This document shows, one piece after another, positions 43,792 through 54,106 of a DNA stretch of 64,000 bases. Source of the DNA: Bemisia tabaci. Taxonomy: Eukaryota > Arthropoda > Insecta > Hemiptera > Aleyrodidae. The notes beneath the pieces are model-generated. The model was not told the origin of the DNA and made no database searches. It was given only the letters and a program-made list of their open reading frames with translations. Within the stretch, counting starts at the first letter, position 1. Each line of letters starts with the position of its first letter. The stretch covers positions 16,637,883 through 16,701,882 of the forward strand of contig NC_092802.1 of assembly GCF_918797505.1 (NCBI RefSeq). The letters run 5' to 3'. Both the position numbers and the translations under genes were made by a program.

Positions 43792-44325
43792 AACGTGATT
43801 CGATCGACATGAATCATTGGACACCGATTCAACCGACAGTTAATTTAAAAGCACCCGTGTCGATTCGAGTGGATCGAAAAATAAAAACGTGAATCGATCG
43901 ACACCGGTTCGATCGACAACCGTGAATCGATCGACAAACCCGTGAGTGGATCGAAAAACCCGTGAATCGGTCGGCAAACCCGTGAATGGATCGAAAAACC
44001 CGTGAGTGGATCGACAAACCCGTGAATCGATCGAAAAACCCGTGAGTCGATCGACAAACCCATAAGTGGATCGAAAAACCCGTGAATCGGTCGAGTCTTG
44101 TCTATCGAATCGGTGTCGATCGATTCACATTGATCGATTCACGTTTTCATTTTTCGATCGATTCATGTCGATCGAATCGACACGGGTGTTTTTAAATTAG
44201 CTGTCGATCGAATCGGTGTCGATCGATTCATGTCGATCTATTCACGTATCCATTTTTCGATCGATTCATGTCGATCGATTCACGTCTTCATTTTTCGATC
44301 GATTCATGTCGATCGAATCCATACC
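43792..44325. repeat. about 20-bp minisatellite (ATCGATCGA), array 2, with internal inversion
   Basis: The left part repeats CGTGAATCGATCGACAAACC and CGTGAGTGGATCGAAAAACC units. From about 44100 the units are on the opposite strand (GTCGATCGATTCACGT, TTTTTCGATCGATTCATGTC). The array is thus a giant inverted repeat of minisatellite units. Same unit as 23860-24140. Confidence 0.9.
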
Positions 44326-44520
44326 CTCCGCGAAAGTTCCCCTATTGTTTAAAAAACAAAGTCTCATCACTATGGCAACGGAGTTCCGAGAGCTTAGGCA
44401 GCATCTATATTCGTGCGTCGCGTTTCCAGTTTTAAGTGCCTTTATCGTGTAGCCCTTGCGTTTACATTCCTACCGCACCACAACACTTAATGCCTACATT
44501 ATTCCATCGACCTGCGCTAC

Positions 44521-44790
44521 CTTGCCGAAGAAAAACGCCGTAAGAGCCGGTATACATTGCCAAATTTTGTTGATTTAATACACAATTTTCAGGAAAATTT
44601 GCTGATATTTTTTTTTTTCAAATTTCTCAGAGAATTTAACTCTCAATATAATCTCTAGTATCTGGAAAGTTGAAAGCAAAATATCCACAAATTAATGGAA
44701 AAATAAGCATTTAACCGAGAAAAGTGTTGCTATATTTGATATTTCATACGTCGTTCTTCGCTCATACGGCGTTCTTCCTTAGCACGGCAG
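44521..44790. mobile_element. family A MITE (left member of second tandem pair)
   Basis: Left end CTTGCCGAAGAAAAACGCCG (degenerate). The right end is present twice in a row (ATACGTCGTTCTTCG then CTCATACGGCGTTCTTCCTT). Confidence 0.83.
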
Positions 44791-44794
44791 TATA

Positions 44795-45046
44795 CTACCG
44801 TGCTAAGGAAGAACGCCGTATGAGCCTTCAGGCGTTGCCAAATTCCCTTTCATAAAACGCGAATTTCTGGTAAACTTATGAATATTTTCCTGCCAAATTT
44901 TCAGATAATTTCGTTCGCAATTTCACCTAAAAATTCTGAAAATTTCAAGGAAAAATATTCATAACTTTCCTCACAAATGAACATTTTATCGAAGTAAATT
45001 TGGCAACTCTGGAATGTTCATACGGCGTTCTTCCTTAGGACGGCAG
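44795..45046. mobile_element. family A MITE (right member of second tandem pair), TATA target duplication
   Basis: Ends CTACCGTGCTAAGGAAGAAC and GTTCTTCCTTAGGACGGCAG. TATA flanks it at 44791-44794 and 45047-45050. Confidence 0.92.
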
Positions 45047-46457
45047 TATAGTCTCACCGAGGTGTGCCTTGCACTCAATCTACACGGATTTCTGCCCTGG
45101 TCGCAGCTCTTCCTTTTCTGTACGGCCGCAAGAACAACATGTCTCCAAAGGGTTCTCGTCGAGAGTAAGTGCTTCTTGACTATATCCCTTGCGTGCATCT
45201 GCAACTCGCTTCCGCCCTTGACGTCGGTCTTTGGATTTTCCCCTCGGTAGCGGAAGTTTTTTCGAAAGGAGGAGTCCGTTTCAAACTTCTGCCAAAGGAG
45301 GAAGAGGAATCTATAACTTAAAGATCTGTTTCCATTATCAAAAAGAGACGCTTAAAATGGAACATCTACAATGCGACTGTTGAATTTTGCCCATTAAAAT
45401 TTAGAGTTGATTTTTTTTTTCCCAACGTAAATCAAGAGAAGCGTATCAAAAGGCATTCATTCGGTACGCAATTTACAATAAAGCCGTTCATCTAAAAAGA
45501 GAGGCACTTCTAAAGTTTCATGTGCAACAGCCAACAGTTGCACCGATGTCCCACTTTGATCGCTTTATTTTGATTGTGGGAGCAGAGCTTTAATTGAAAT
45601 TGGTTAAAAATCACGATGAGCTGACTGAAAAAGTCCAAAGTTCGCTCCTGACTTCACAATGTGCGCTAAAATTACGCATTTTTAAGCTTCTTGTCTAGAA
45701 AAAATAAGTGCTACAGCAATGACAATTCGATACTGAGGAATCGGTCGTATGTCATACCATTTTCGGTTTTCAGTCTCATAATTACGAAAGTATATCAGAC
45801 TGGAAGGATTCAAAACTCGAATACAGGGCCGAATTAGCGATTAGGGGCCCGCGGTGCGCACGGGTAGAAGGGCTCGTACATTGCGCGTTGTATACTTCGT
45901 AAATTGAAGGCGTTTCCAGGAAAATAAAGGGTCACCAGGTGTCCTCTCTGTTGTCCAAAGAGATAAAAAAGTACTGACTTAGGAGCACTGGGCGACCGGG
46001 CCCTTATGAAAAGAGTTGTAGTTTTTAGGGCCTCATCTTCTTTAGATCAGCTGACCGATATAACCATAACAGCAAAATTAGTCTTGCGTGTAAAAGAAAA
46101 GGGGTAACGAGAAACCCTCAAAGGCCCAAAAATTGACGCCATTTCAGGCAAAGCAGCAGTAAGTTCGCATGCTTCTGCTAGAGAGCTGTACCCACTGCTG
46201 TCCTGAGTAAAATAGTACCTTTTTTGCAGATTTCTGGCCTTAAAATGTGTTCGTTGTGCGTCCAAAACACATTCACCGTGAATGCCAGATGGGGACACAC
46301 TTTGCAAAATGGGCGATTTTTTTCAAACAAGGTAAGGATTGCTGAAACAATCGCTCAAGTGTTTAGTTATCAGTCATCATTAGGCGAATCTGAATTACTT
46401 TGACTTTCGAAAGTAAAGTCTCTATATCGTTGAATGCAATCCATATAATGTCTCTGG
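45047..46457. other. intergenic stretch with no supported gene
   Basis: Mixed composition. Frames at 45014-45250 on both strands overlap and are not recognisable. AATTGAAGGCGTTT at 45904 is a recurrent motif. No element ends found. Confidence 0.35.
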
Positions 46458-46622
46458 CAGTGGCGTGGCGTGAATTGCGATAAATCGGTTGTTATGCTAA
46501 TTGAAGCTATGGTAAAGAATCGATTATCAAGGTGTTCGCTGCGAACACCCTGTTTATCGATCCTTTTCCATAGGTTTAAATGGCATAGCAATCGATATAT
46601 CGCTATTCACGCCACGCCACTG
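46458..46622. mobile_element. family B palindromic hAT-type MITE, copy 6, with 8-bp target duplication
   Basis: Ends CAGTGGCGTGGCGTGAATTG and ATTCACGCCACGCCACTG. Core GGTGTTCGCTGCGAACACC. GTCTCTGG is present exactly on both sides (46450-46457 and 46623-46630). Confidence 0.94.
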
Positions 46623-46965
46623 GTCTCTGGTACATAACACGGCAAAATTGGCAACTTGGGATGCAAAGAGGACAGCGTTGAGCACATCAACATCGCAACA
46701 ACCAACATCAACAGTCAACAGTCAACACGGCGAATGGAAGCGATCAGGACTGAAGAGCAGCAAGTTATCTATATATTTTATCAAATGAAACCGGTTGCGC
46801 TTGTTGCAGCCTCCCGAGCCTCCTCATAAGTGCATTGTTCCTGTGCGCAACGAAACTTGCCCCGTGCAGCGTCCCAGCTAAGACAATCATTTATATTTAA
46901 ATTATTTTTCACACTGACACTAAGCCCTCTCCAACGCTGCCGAATCTAAAATTAAGACGGTCAAG

Positions 46966-47115
46966 TGGGTTGCATTTTGTAAAAAGAAACCAAGGGCATT
47001 GTGCAACTTACATAGTTGCAATAAAATTACTGAAAATCATGAAAAACAAATTGAATTTACAAGGGTAACTTTCGATTTCGATTTGAATTTAAATTTTATT
47101 TGGTGAAAATAGATT
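46966..47115. mobile_element. GCATTTTGCAAAAAGGAACC-type MITE, left part
   Basis: TGGGTTGCATTTTGTAAAAA then GAAACCAAGGGCATTGTGCA. The match to 47431-47696 fades after about 150 bp. Confidence 0.7.
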
Positions 47116-47166
47116 AAACTCATTCGGATCTTGTCTTGAAACTTGTTTGAAAACTTGATGATTAGT

Positions 47167-47421
47167 TGGACCGCGTCAAACAGAAAGGAACCAAGCCACA
47201 TCAGCTATTGCCAAATTGAATTGGGCAATTTAATTTTTTACCTGAAAACGGTTGTGCGGATTTTTCTGCAAATTTTAGTGAATTTTCTGAGTAGTACGAA
47301 GCAAATTCCTCAAAAATGTCAAAAGAATCCGCAAAATCGTTCTCTTGTAAAAAATTAAATTGCTCTCTTAAATTTGGCAATAGCTGATGTGGCTTGGTTC
47401 CTTTCTGTTTAACGCAATCCA
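47167..47421. mobile_element. GGAACCAAG-type MITE, copy 3
   Basis: Ends TGGACCGCGTCAAACAGAAA and CTGTTTAACGCAATCCA, with CAATTTAATTTTTTACC and GTAAAAAATTAAATTG as inner arms. Same family as 42775 and 14232. Confidence 0.9.
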
Positions 47422-47430
47422 GTTTATATT

Positions 47431-47696
47431 TGGATTGCATTTTGCAAAAAGGAACCAAGAGCATTCAAATATGTCGCTAGGATTGTGCAACTTACATTGT
47501 TTGCAACACAATTACTGAAATCATACAAAAAATTAAATTTACAAAGGTAATTTTCGTCATGAATTTATAGTTTATTAAGAGTACCTAAAGATGAATCTTC
47601 TTTAGATGATCAGTTTATATCTGCAAGGTAAACAAAGTTGCATAAGCTTAGTGACATTGGAATGCTCTTGGTTCCTTTTTGCAAAATGCAATCCAA
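47431..47696. mobile_element. GCATTTTGCAAAAAGGAACC-type MITE, complete
   Basis: Ends TGGATTGCATTTTGCAAAAA and TTTTTGCAAAATGCAATCCA are a perfect 20-bp inverted pair. AGGATTGTGCAACTTACATT is inside. It sits 9 bp from the preceding, related element. Confidence 0.92.
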
Positions 47697-47727
47697 GTGT
47701 CCACCAAGCGGAAAGTTCTAATCCGTA

Positions 47728-47980
47728 CTGCCGTGCTAAGGAAGAACGCCGTATGAACATTCGGGAGTTGCCAAATTTCCTTCTATAAAATGTTAATTTT
47801 GAGGAAAATTATAATGATTTTTCATCTAAATTTCCAGAATCTTTAGATGAAATTGCGAGCAAAATTATCTGAAAAATTGGAAGGAAGATATTCATAAGTT
47901 TCCCATAAAATTTGCGTTTCCTGAAAGGAAATTTTGCAACGCGTGAAGGTCCATACGTCGTTTTTTCCTTAGCACGGCAG
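47728..47980. mobile_element. family A MITE with CGTA target duplication
   Basis: Ends CTGCCGTGCTAAGGAAGAAC and TTTTCCTTAGCACGGCAG. CGTA at 47724-47727 and 47981-47984. Confidence 0.93.
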
Positions 47981-48019
47981 CGTAGGTGGCGCAGGCACTG
48001 AAAAAACACTCCGCCAGGG

Positions 48020-48858
48020 GGTTGATTAGGGGGTTAGGGGGTTGATGAAGGGACTAAGTGATAGAAAGACATGACTGGAGCTATATCCCATTCAGGCCCG
48101 CCACATCCCATCTCGGGCCCTGGTATCAATTTTCTGGCCCGGGCCCCTAGCACAGGGGGGGGGATCCGGGGGGCCTCCCGCGGGAAATTTTTGAAATTTT
48201 ACATCTATTTGGACGCATTATGAAGCTCTTATGATGGAGATTTTCCATCAATTTCTGCAGAATAATTACGCCTTTTTGTTTACTTTCAGCACCAACAACT
48301 TTCGAATTGTTGCATTCAAAACATCTATAAATTTTTTTTTGAGGGGGCAGATGATAATTTTCAATTCTATGGGGAGCCGGGCCCCCTGGACTCCCATTTC
48401 GTACGTCTATGGCAAGGGAGTTAAGCCATTGAAGTCGAGGATGCCCAGAAAGGAGCCTCTTAGCATCCGACAACGGAAGAAAATGAAACACAGTTACTAA
48501 AAATATCATTCTACATATACTCAAAATCTTGAAAATCTCTAAAAAAGTAAGAAAAATTTTATAGTGCCCTAGCGTGTTTTTGAAACTTTATTCACCTTTT
48601 ACGGAATTTTTAGGGTAATTTTTTCACTTTTCCTTACGAGACAAGGGTTACACATGAATTCGTAGTGGTTTGTCACCTGCGTCACGGGCCCCTCCAGGGC
48701 CCGGGCCCCGGTACCAGGGACCCAGTATCCCCCCCCTTGTGGCGGGCCTGATCCCATTAGTTGAGACGTGTGGTTGTTATATCTTAAGGGAGAAAATGAT
48801 AGACTGTAACAAACTATAGTCTCTCGTGGGTTGCTGTTAGTTAAAAACTGGTAGACTG
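48020..48858. mobile_element. family D element split by a hAT-like insertion
   Basis: The right part 48751-48858 (ATCCCATTAGTTGAGACGTG, GGGAGAAAATGATAGACTGT, TCTCGTGGGTTGC) follows the D3 copy at 49370-49475. The left part (ACTAAGTGATAGAAAGACAT ... ATATCCCATT) lies before the insertion at 48093. The right half of D after the TTGCTGTT step is missing. Confidence 0.7.
48093..48750. mobile_element. hAT-like non-autonomous element, 658 bp, with exact 8-bp target duplication
   Basis: Ends CAGGCCCGCCACATCCCATC and CCTTGTGGCGGGCCTG. ATCCCATT occurs at 48085-48092 and 48751-48758. CAG/CTG termini plus 8 bp indicate a hAT transposase in trans. GC-rich ends enclose an AT-rich middle. An inverted relative is 61803-62510. 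Open frames at 48147-48524 lie within it and are not genes. Confidence 0.92.
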
Positions 48859-49000
48859 GATACTAAAATACTAATAAGCTAAAACTGGCAACTTTGCTCT
48901 CCAGGTTTTAGCAACATTCCAGTGTCACTACGCAAGGCTATTGACTCACATCTATCAATTACTACTCACACACACAAACGCACCCCCTCTCCCTCCGCAG

Positions 49001-49151
49001 CCATTTTCCGACGTTCTGTCTATGTCCTCCGCTATTCTTGAGCCGGGGCAGTTTATGCATAAAGAAACGCTCGGACTTTTTATGCAACTCGAAAGGACGC
49101 AGTTGAATCGAAGCAGGAAAACTATCCGGAGATGCACACAATGCAATGAGG
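49001..49151 (+). CDS. candidate internal exon, product unknown
   Basis: CCCCCTCTCCCTCCGCAG (a strong acceptor) ends at 49000. An open 50-codon stretch follows (SDVLSMSSAILEPGQFM, LGLFMQLERTQLNRSRK, RRCTQCN), and ATGAGG/GTGAGA gives a donor at 49151. Length, pyrimidine tract and splice sites fit an insect exon and it is not part of a repeat I can match. No neighbouring exon was found, so it may be chance. Confidence 0.25.
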
Positions 49152-49329
49152 GTGAGACGGAAATCTACTCAAGATTCAAATCTGGCGAGCCGTTTACATA
49201 ATTTTATTTGAGGAGTGAATTTTACAATTAGACGTCTTGTCCGTTTGCGGACTGACAGAGGATTGACAAACAAGCCGAAATGTAACAGAAAGCTAACAGT
49301 GTTAATTTGATACAGCGTCAAGCAAACCT

Positions 49330-49478
49330 GCGGGCTGATTATTGAAATTTATAGATAAAGCTAAAGACAAAGAGGACATAAGGAGTATAGAGCGATCCCA
49401 TTGGTTGAAATGGGCGGTTCTTGTAGACTCAGAGGATAAATGATGGATTAACTATCGGGTCTCTCGTGGGTTGCCGTT
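49330..49478. mobile_element. family D element, left half
   Basis: Starts GCGGGCTGATTATTGAAATT and includes AGAGCGATCCCATTGGTTGA. It stops at GGGTTGCCGTT, where the 152-bp-repeat unit begins. Confidence 0.82.
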
Positions 49479-49619
49479 GCATTCGTTAGTTTACTTTCTT
49501 CGTCTGGCTTTTAAGTCTCCAAAGTCTAGCTTGTACATTTACAGAACGGTTAATTTTCTTGTAGAATTATTTTGTACATAAACGGATTAACACATATACA
49601 CAGTCATTTTGCGTCCTCA
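49478..49619. repeat. single diverged unit of the 152-bp repeat plus D-flank sequence
   Basis: GCATTCGTTAGTTTACTTTC, TTTTAAGTCTCCAAAGTCTA and ACATTTACAGAACGGTTAA match 35983-36680. 49565-49619 matches 37138-37193, the sequence before the D dimer. Confidence 0.82.
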
Positions 49620-49863
49620 GCGGGCTGATTGTTGAAATTGATAGACAAAGCGATAGACAAAGAAGACAGTAGGCGTATGACAGATGAAGGGAGAAACTGA
49701 TGGACATACTAAATAGGGTTATCCTTATGGGTTGCCGTTAGTTAGTCTATTACCTACGTCCTTTCTCCATTGCAATCACCCGCTCCCACCAATAGGATCC
49801 CTTCATATCCTTTTTGCCTTCTTTGTCTATTACTTTGTTTATCAATTTTGATAATCAGCCCGC
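49620..49863. mobile_element. family D element, complete monomer
   Basis: Ends GCGGGCTGATTGTTGAAATT and TTTTGATAATCAGCCCGC. It contains GATAGACAAAGCGATAGACA, GGGTTGCCGTTAGTTAGTCT and CCACCAATAGGATCCCTTCA. 244 bp, no coding capacity. Confidence 0.9.
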
Positions 49864-50160
49864 AGTCGTATTTACATTGAGAGTTTTGAAGATAGACATA
49901 TTGACGGAGAAACTGCAGCGGAACGTGTGATTTTTTCGCGATGTTCAGAAATCTCCGCTCCCATTCCATTTTATCAAAAAGGGAACCAATTAACGCTACT
50001 GCTTGAAATTATCTTTCATACGGATGGGTAAAATCAGGGAAGTTTTAAAGAAATGACGTTGAATATTTTTCCATTAAAAATTAGAGTAAGACAGGAAGTA
50101 TGTTTCGTCGAAAACTTATAGATGCGCGTTCCTGCAGTTTCACCATCTATATGCACATTT

Positions 50161-50414
50161 CTGTTGTGATAAGGAAAAACACTGTATGAACATTGGATGT
50201 TGCAAAGTTTCCTTTCAGAAAATATTTATTTCGAACAAAAGTTATGAATATTTTTCCTTGAAATTCACATGCACTTTAGATTAAATGAGGAATAATATTC
50301 TCTGAAATATTAACAGAAAAATACTTACACATTTTCCCGAAAACTCGTGATTTGTCAGTGGAAATTCGGCAACATCTGAGGGCTCATACGGCGTTATTTC
50401 CTATAGCACGGTAG
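50161..50414. mobile_element. family A MITE
   Basis: Ends CTGTTGTGATAAGGAAAAAC and CGTTATTTCCTATAGCACGG then TAG. Interior as in the other copies (CCCGAAAACTCGTGATTTGT). Confidence 0.85.
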
Positions 50415-51136
50415 ATTTGTATAGTAGCGTTCGACCCCTGACACAAATATCTCATTTAGATACGCACATGAAATTGGAAGATTGGAGAGCGAAAAAGAGG
50501 AAAAGTACGTAGAGATAGACGAAGAACAGAAAGAGGAGCAGAAAGGAGTAGACGGGGAGAAATAAAAAAAGGAGAGGAAGAAAAAAAGAAAACGGAGGTA
50601 TAAGAAGGAAAGAGGGATTAAGCAAAATTCTATCCCAAGGCCTGGGAAGCTTACACTTGTGGTTAGCTGCATAAAAAAGAAACGCCTTCAAATTGACGAT
50701 CGGCAATCATTCATACAAAGAAGGCACCTATCCTATAAAATAACAATAAAAACTTGCTTTAACAATGAAGTGTGACGTCATACCATAACTTTTCTGATAA
50801 AAACAAGAGAGAGAATTTGGAGAATGGTACATTTTTGTATTCTGTAAGTAATGTTAACGTAAAACGCCCGTTAACGCCGTTAACGCCCATAACGCTCAGT
50901 CAAAAATCCTACTGAACATCATAATAATAGTTCTAATTTCAGTTTTTTGACATTTGCCCGTCGTAAGTCGTCACTGGTGAATGATGCGAGCTTGCAGAGA
51001 GGTTTTGCAAACTTTGGCCTTGCTTTTCAAAAATTTTTAAGAAGGTTTGCAGTGATTTCGATCAATTGATGAATTCCCACAGGATGCAGAGGAAAAATTC
51101 CGTTCATCAAAATTTTAAAAAGAAATGAGTTTATTT
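50415..51136. other. intergenic; purine-rich patch and GTTAACGCC repeats
   Basis: 50480-50620 is A/G-rich on plus (minus-strand frames there are compositional). CCGTTAACGCCGTTAACGCC at 50869 is a small repeat. No gene supported. Confidence 0.45.
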
Positions 51137-51225
51137 CAACCACCCACCAATAGGATCCCTCTCTCCATGTCTCTTTTGTCTTCTTTGTCTATAGTTTTGT
51201 CTATCAGTTTCAACAATCGACCCGC
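51137..51225. mobile_element. family D fragment (right end)
   Basis: CAACCACCCACCAATAGGAT then TCTTTTGTCTTCTTTGTCTA and TTTCAACAATCGACCCGC. Confidence 0.8.
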
Positions 51226-51289
51226 TGTGCCGTGGTATCGTTTTGAAAGTGGGAAGTTTAAAAAAACGCATATTTCTGACGCAGGTTGT

Positions 51290-51398
51290 GAGGTTAGGAG
51301 TATATTTCAGGCTTACCCGTTGCGCTCATCGAGATTTTTAAGCCATATATAAAGGAACAAGTCTTCTTTTTGCTCTAGCTGTAGTTTGCAACAGGCCC
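51290..51398. repeat. dispersed repeat (GAGGTTAGGAGTATATTT), third piece
   Basis: AGGAGTATATTTCAGGCTTA, GTTGCGCTCATCGAGATTTT and AGCTGTAGTTTGCAACAGG align with 17165-17272. Confidence 0.75.
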
Positions 51399-51731
51399 GT
51401 TTCAATAATCAGCCCGTATAACATTAAAAACCTCGTTAATGACACGATAATGCGCAACGACGCGACGGCACAAAGCACGAGCCATTCCCATTTACATCCT
51501 CCGTCGATGTATCGACAGGGTCAAATCGTCGTCCCTCCAGCGTTAGGAGTAAAGACGTATCTCAACGTCGCTGAAAGCCTCGTTTCAGATATAAATCCCT
51601 GCTTTCTAGGATTCTTGCGGAAATCGCGATACGCCCTTACGCCGGAGCAGTGACGAAATGAATTTCCGCGGCGCACATAAACCATGATTCGGAGAGAGTA
51701 AAAGCGCGAGAATCGGCTTCGGCTCGTGCGA

Positions 51732-51893
51732 GGCCGAAAGTTAATGATCGATTATCGATATTTCTCCTTTTGAATCCGTGGTGAAGAATCGATCATTGAG
51801 TTTGCACCCTGTTAATCGATCCTTCTCCATAGGTTTAAATGGCAGATCAATCGATACACGGCAAAGGATGCCACGACACCGCTAGTTGCGGAT
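51732..51893. mobile_element. family B MITE, diverged copy
   Basis: GTTAATGATCGATTATCGAT, GTGAAGAATCGATCATTGAG, CACCCTGTTAATCGATCC and AGGTTTAAATGGCAGATCAA follow the family order, but the core palindrome and both ends are damaged (GGATGCCACGACACCGCTAG). Confidence 0.75.
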
Positions 51894-51985
51894 GGCGGAT
51901 CTGACCGAAAGCCCATTTCTGTCAGAGTAATTACAACTCCAGTTTTTCACCCAAGATCCCTGCTCGCGACAGAGGAGCGATTGTC

Positions 51986-52237
51986 CTGCCATGCTCAGGG
52001 AAAACGCCGTATGTGACCTGGGACGTTGCCTAATTTCCTCCGACAAATCACGAATTTTCGAGAAACTTTACGATCATTTTTCTTCCGAATTTTCGGAGAA
52101 TCCAGTTCCTAATTTGATCTAAAGCGCCTGAAAATTTCGAGGAGAAAGATTCATATCTTTCTCCAAAAATCAAATTTCCCGAGAGGAAATTTGGCAACAT
52201 TCGAATGCTGGTACTTCGTTTTTCCATAGCGCGGCAA
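51986..52237. mobile_element. family A MITE, diverged copy
   Basis: Ends CTGCCATGCTCAGGGAAAAC and CGTTTTTCCATAGCGCGGCA. It is richer in CG than the other copies. Confidence 0.85.
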
Positions 52238-52557
52238 GGTTCGCAACGCAACGGGAGAAAGGCCGCGCGGGTCGTGGTGACAACGGACCGGACCCCGACC
52301 GAAATTGGTCGGGCGGGAACAGGGTTGCCAGTTTTAAACAATAAAGAGGGGAAAACTTCACCTTTCATCGAAAAATTGCAACATCAAAAGAGAGTGATTT
52401 TAGAGATCTCGCTCCTTCAATCCGACTAATGTAATAAGGTGAAGCAAAAGGCATGCTCAGGAATGGAGACTTTGCATGCACATTTTTTATTGCTTCATCT
52501 GAAAGTGCTTGAAGAGCTGATTTACAGTATTTTTCATAATTATGTATAGCAAATAAG

Positions 52558-52762
52558 CAATCCTATTGGTTTAATAAGGTGGTTCCTTTATACTAAGGGA
52601 GGCAATGATGGACTAACTATAGTGTCTCTCATAGGTTGCCGTTAGTTAGTCTATTACCTAGGTATCTCCTTTGTCCATTGCAACCACCTTCTTCTACCAA
52701 TAGGATCCCTCCGTATCCCTTTTGTCTTCTTTGTCTATAGCTTCGTCTATCAAAATCAATAA
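52558..52762. mobile_element. family D element without outer ends
   Basis: CAATCCTATTGGTTTAATAA, AGTGTCTCTCATAGGTTGCC, GTTAGTTAGTCTATTACCTA and CCAATAGGATCCCTCCGTAT in family order. The ends GCGGGCTGATTG are lacking. A family B-like scrap (CCACGCCACGCCACAC) follows at 52774. Confidence 0.82.
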
Positions 52763-52888
52763 AGCTGGTAAAGGAACCGCTCCACGCCACGCCACACTTA
52801 TTTTTCACCTCAAGGAACGCAGTGAGCAGTGTCTACGCTCACTTTATGAGGATGCCCTATACATCTAGAGCCCTACATCTAGAGCCCT

Positions 52889-53375
52889 GTGTCCACTCGT
52901 CACAATGGCGTCAAAGTGGAAGCTCAAAGTGAATAGATAAATACGATCTGTTCGCGATTGTTGATCAAAAAAGAGTCCCGCAGCTTAATTTTGAGTGGCA
53001 ACACTCATCAATCGCATCAAGTCCCGACTTCGAGCTACTCATAGGTCTCGATAGACGATCAAATTCCCGAACCAATTACCATCAAAGTGTCGGGAGTCAT
53101 CAGTCTTGAACTCATTAATTTGCTTAATTTTAAAATGAAAACTTGGCAGAAATGTTTCCTGTGGCAGGAAATGATGAATGTTGGCACTCCATTCTGATCT
53201 TACTTTGAACAAAATAGTGCGGCCCGTCAAAATTTGATGGTAGATGGTGACCATCAGTCATCAGCATGTCTACTTTGATCGGAATTAGTTCGGAATCTGA
53301 TCGTCTATCCAGGACTTATCGTTGAAACAGATTCGCACTTCGAGCTTCCATTTTGACGGCATTTCGACGAGTGGA
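52889..53375. mobile_element. TGTCCACTCGTC palindromic MITE interrupted by another element
   Basis: The left part, 52889-53040, matches 42116-42256 (GTGTCCACTCGTCACAATGG, TTGTTGATCAAAAAAGAGTC). The right end is at 53325-53375 (TTCCATTTTGACGG ... TTCGACGAGTGGA). In between lies the GATCAAATTCC element 53043-53317. Confidence 0.82.
53043..53317. mobile_element. GATCAAATTCCGAACC element inside the previous MITE
   Basis: Starts AGGTCTCGATAGACGATCAA and ends GAATCTGATCGTCTATCCAG. It is inverted relative to 41647-41947 (CTTGGCAGAAATGTTTCCTG here, CAGGAAACATTTCTGCCAAG there). Confidence 0.85.
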
Positions 53376-53387
53376 GATAGCGCTCAA

Positions 53388-54106
53388 GGCCTCGATACAC
53401 CATCAAATTCCCGAATCAATTACCATCAAAAAGTCGAGAGTCATCAGTCTTAAAATCATTAATTTGCTTAATTTTAAAATGAAAACTTGGCAGAAATGTT
53501 TCCTGTGGCAGAAAATGATGAATGATACCTCTCCATTCTGATCAAAATGTGACGGTCCGTCCAATTTCGATCAAAGAGGACTGTTGCATGGTGACTAGTG
53601 TTCGAAACTCACAGGCGCCAACGCGCCAAATGCGCTTAGAAAATTGGCCATGGCGCTTAAAAAATGAAGGCTCTGCGCCAACGTGGCCCCTAAAAATTGC
53701 CCCCTAAAAATCTGGATTTTCGTAGGAAGTCACATAAAGAAAGAAAAACAAATAATCCATTTGAATTAAATAAAACTCAGAATTTTCAGCACTACAAGTA
53801 AAAGCTGTTTCTAATCTTCACGGTTTCATTCTTAGTGCTTTTGTCTTCCTCAAGTTACAGCTACTTACTAATTCCGTTATGAAAACATCTTGCGTCTAAC
53901 TTTTCACTAAATGCGCCGTAATATATATGCAAAAAGTCAATTCTGGCCCCTAAAAAAATCTTCAATGGCGCCTAAAAATCGGGCTTGATGCGCCACATGG
54001 CTCCTAAAACTCGAAGGTGAGTTTCGAACACTGAATGGTGACCATCAGTCATCAACTGGTCTACTTTGATCGGAATTGGTTCGGAATTTGATCATACATC
54101 GAGAGC
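53388..54106. mobile_element. GATCAAATTCCGAACC element split by a hAT-like insertion
   Basis: 53388-53595 (GGCCTCGATACACCATCAAA ... ACTGTTGCATGGTGAC) and 54035-54106 (ATGGTGACCATCAGTCATCA ... GGAATTTGATCATACATCGA) together make one element like 41394-41642. Confidence 0.87.
53596..54034. mobile_element. hAT-like non-autonomous element, 439 bp, with exact 8-bp target duplication
   Basis: Ends TAGTGTTCGAAACTCAC and GTGAGTTTCGAACACTGA. ATGGTGAC at 53588-53595 and 54035-54042. Subterminal GCGCC/CCCCTAAAAAT motifs (GTGGCCCCTAAAAATTGC, TGGCGCCTAAAAATCGGG) lie on both sides. The middle is AT-rich and non-coding. Confidence 0.93.

Noticed and set aside
43829..44063. Minus-strand frames repeating SIHSRVFRSIHGF-like peptides
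   Set aside because: Translation of the 20-bp minisatellite.
48147..48524. 125-codon minus-strand frame
   Set aside because: Lies wholly inside the 658-bp hAT-like element. The corresponding region of the copy at 61803-62510 does not keep the frame.
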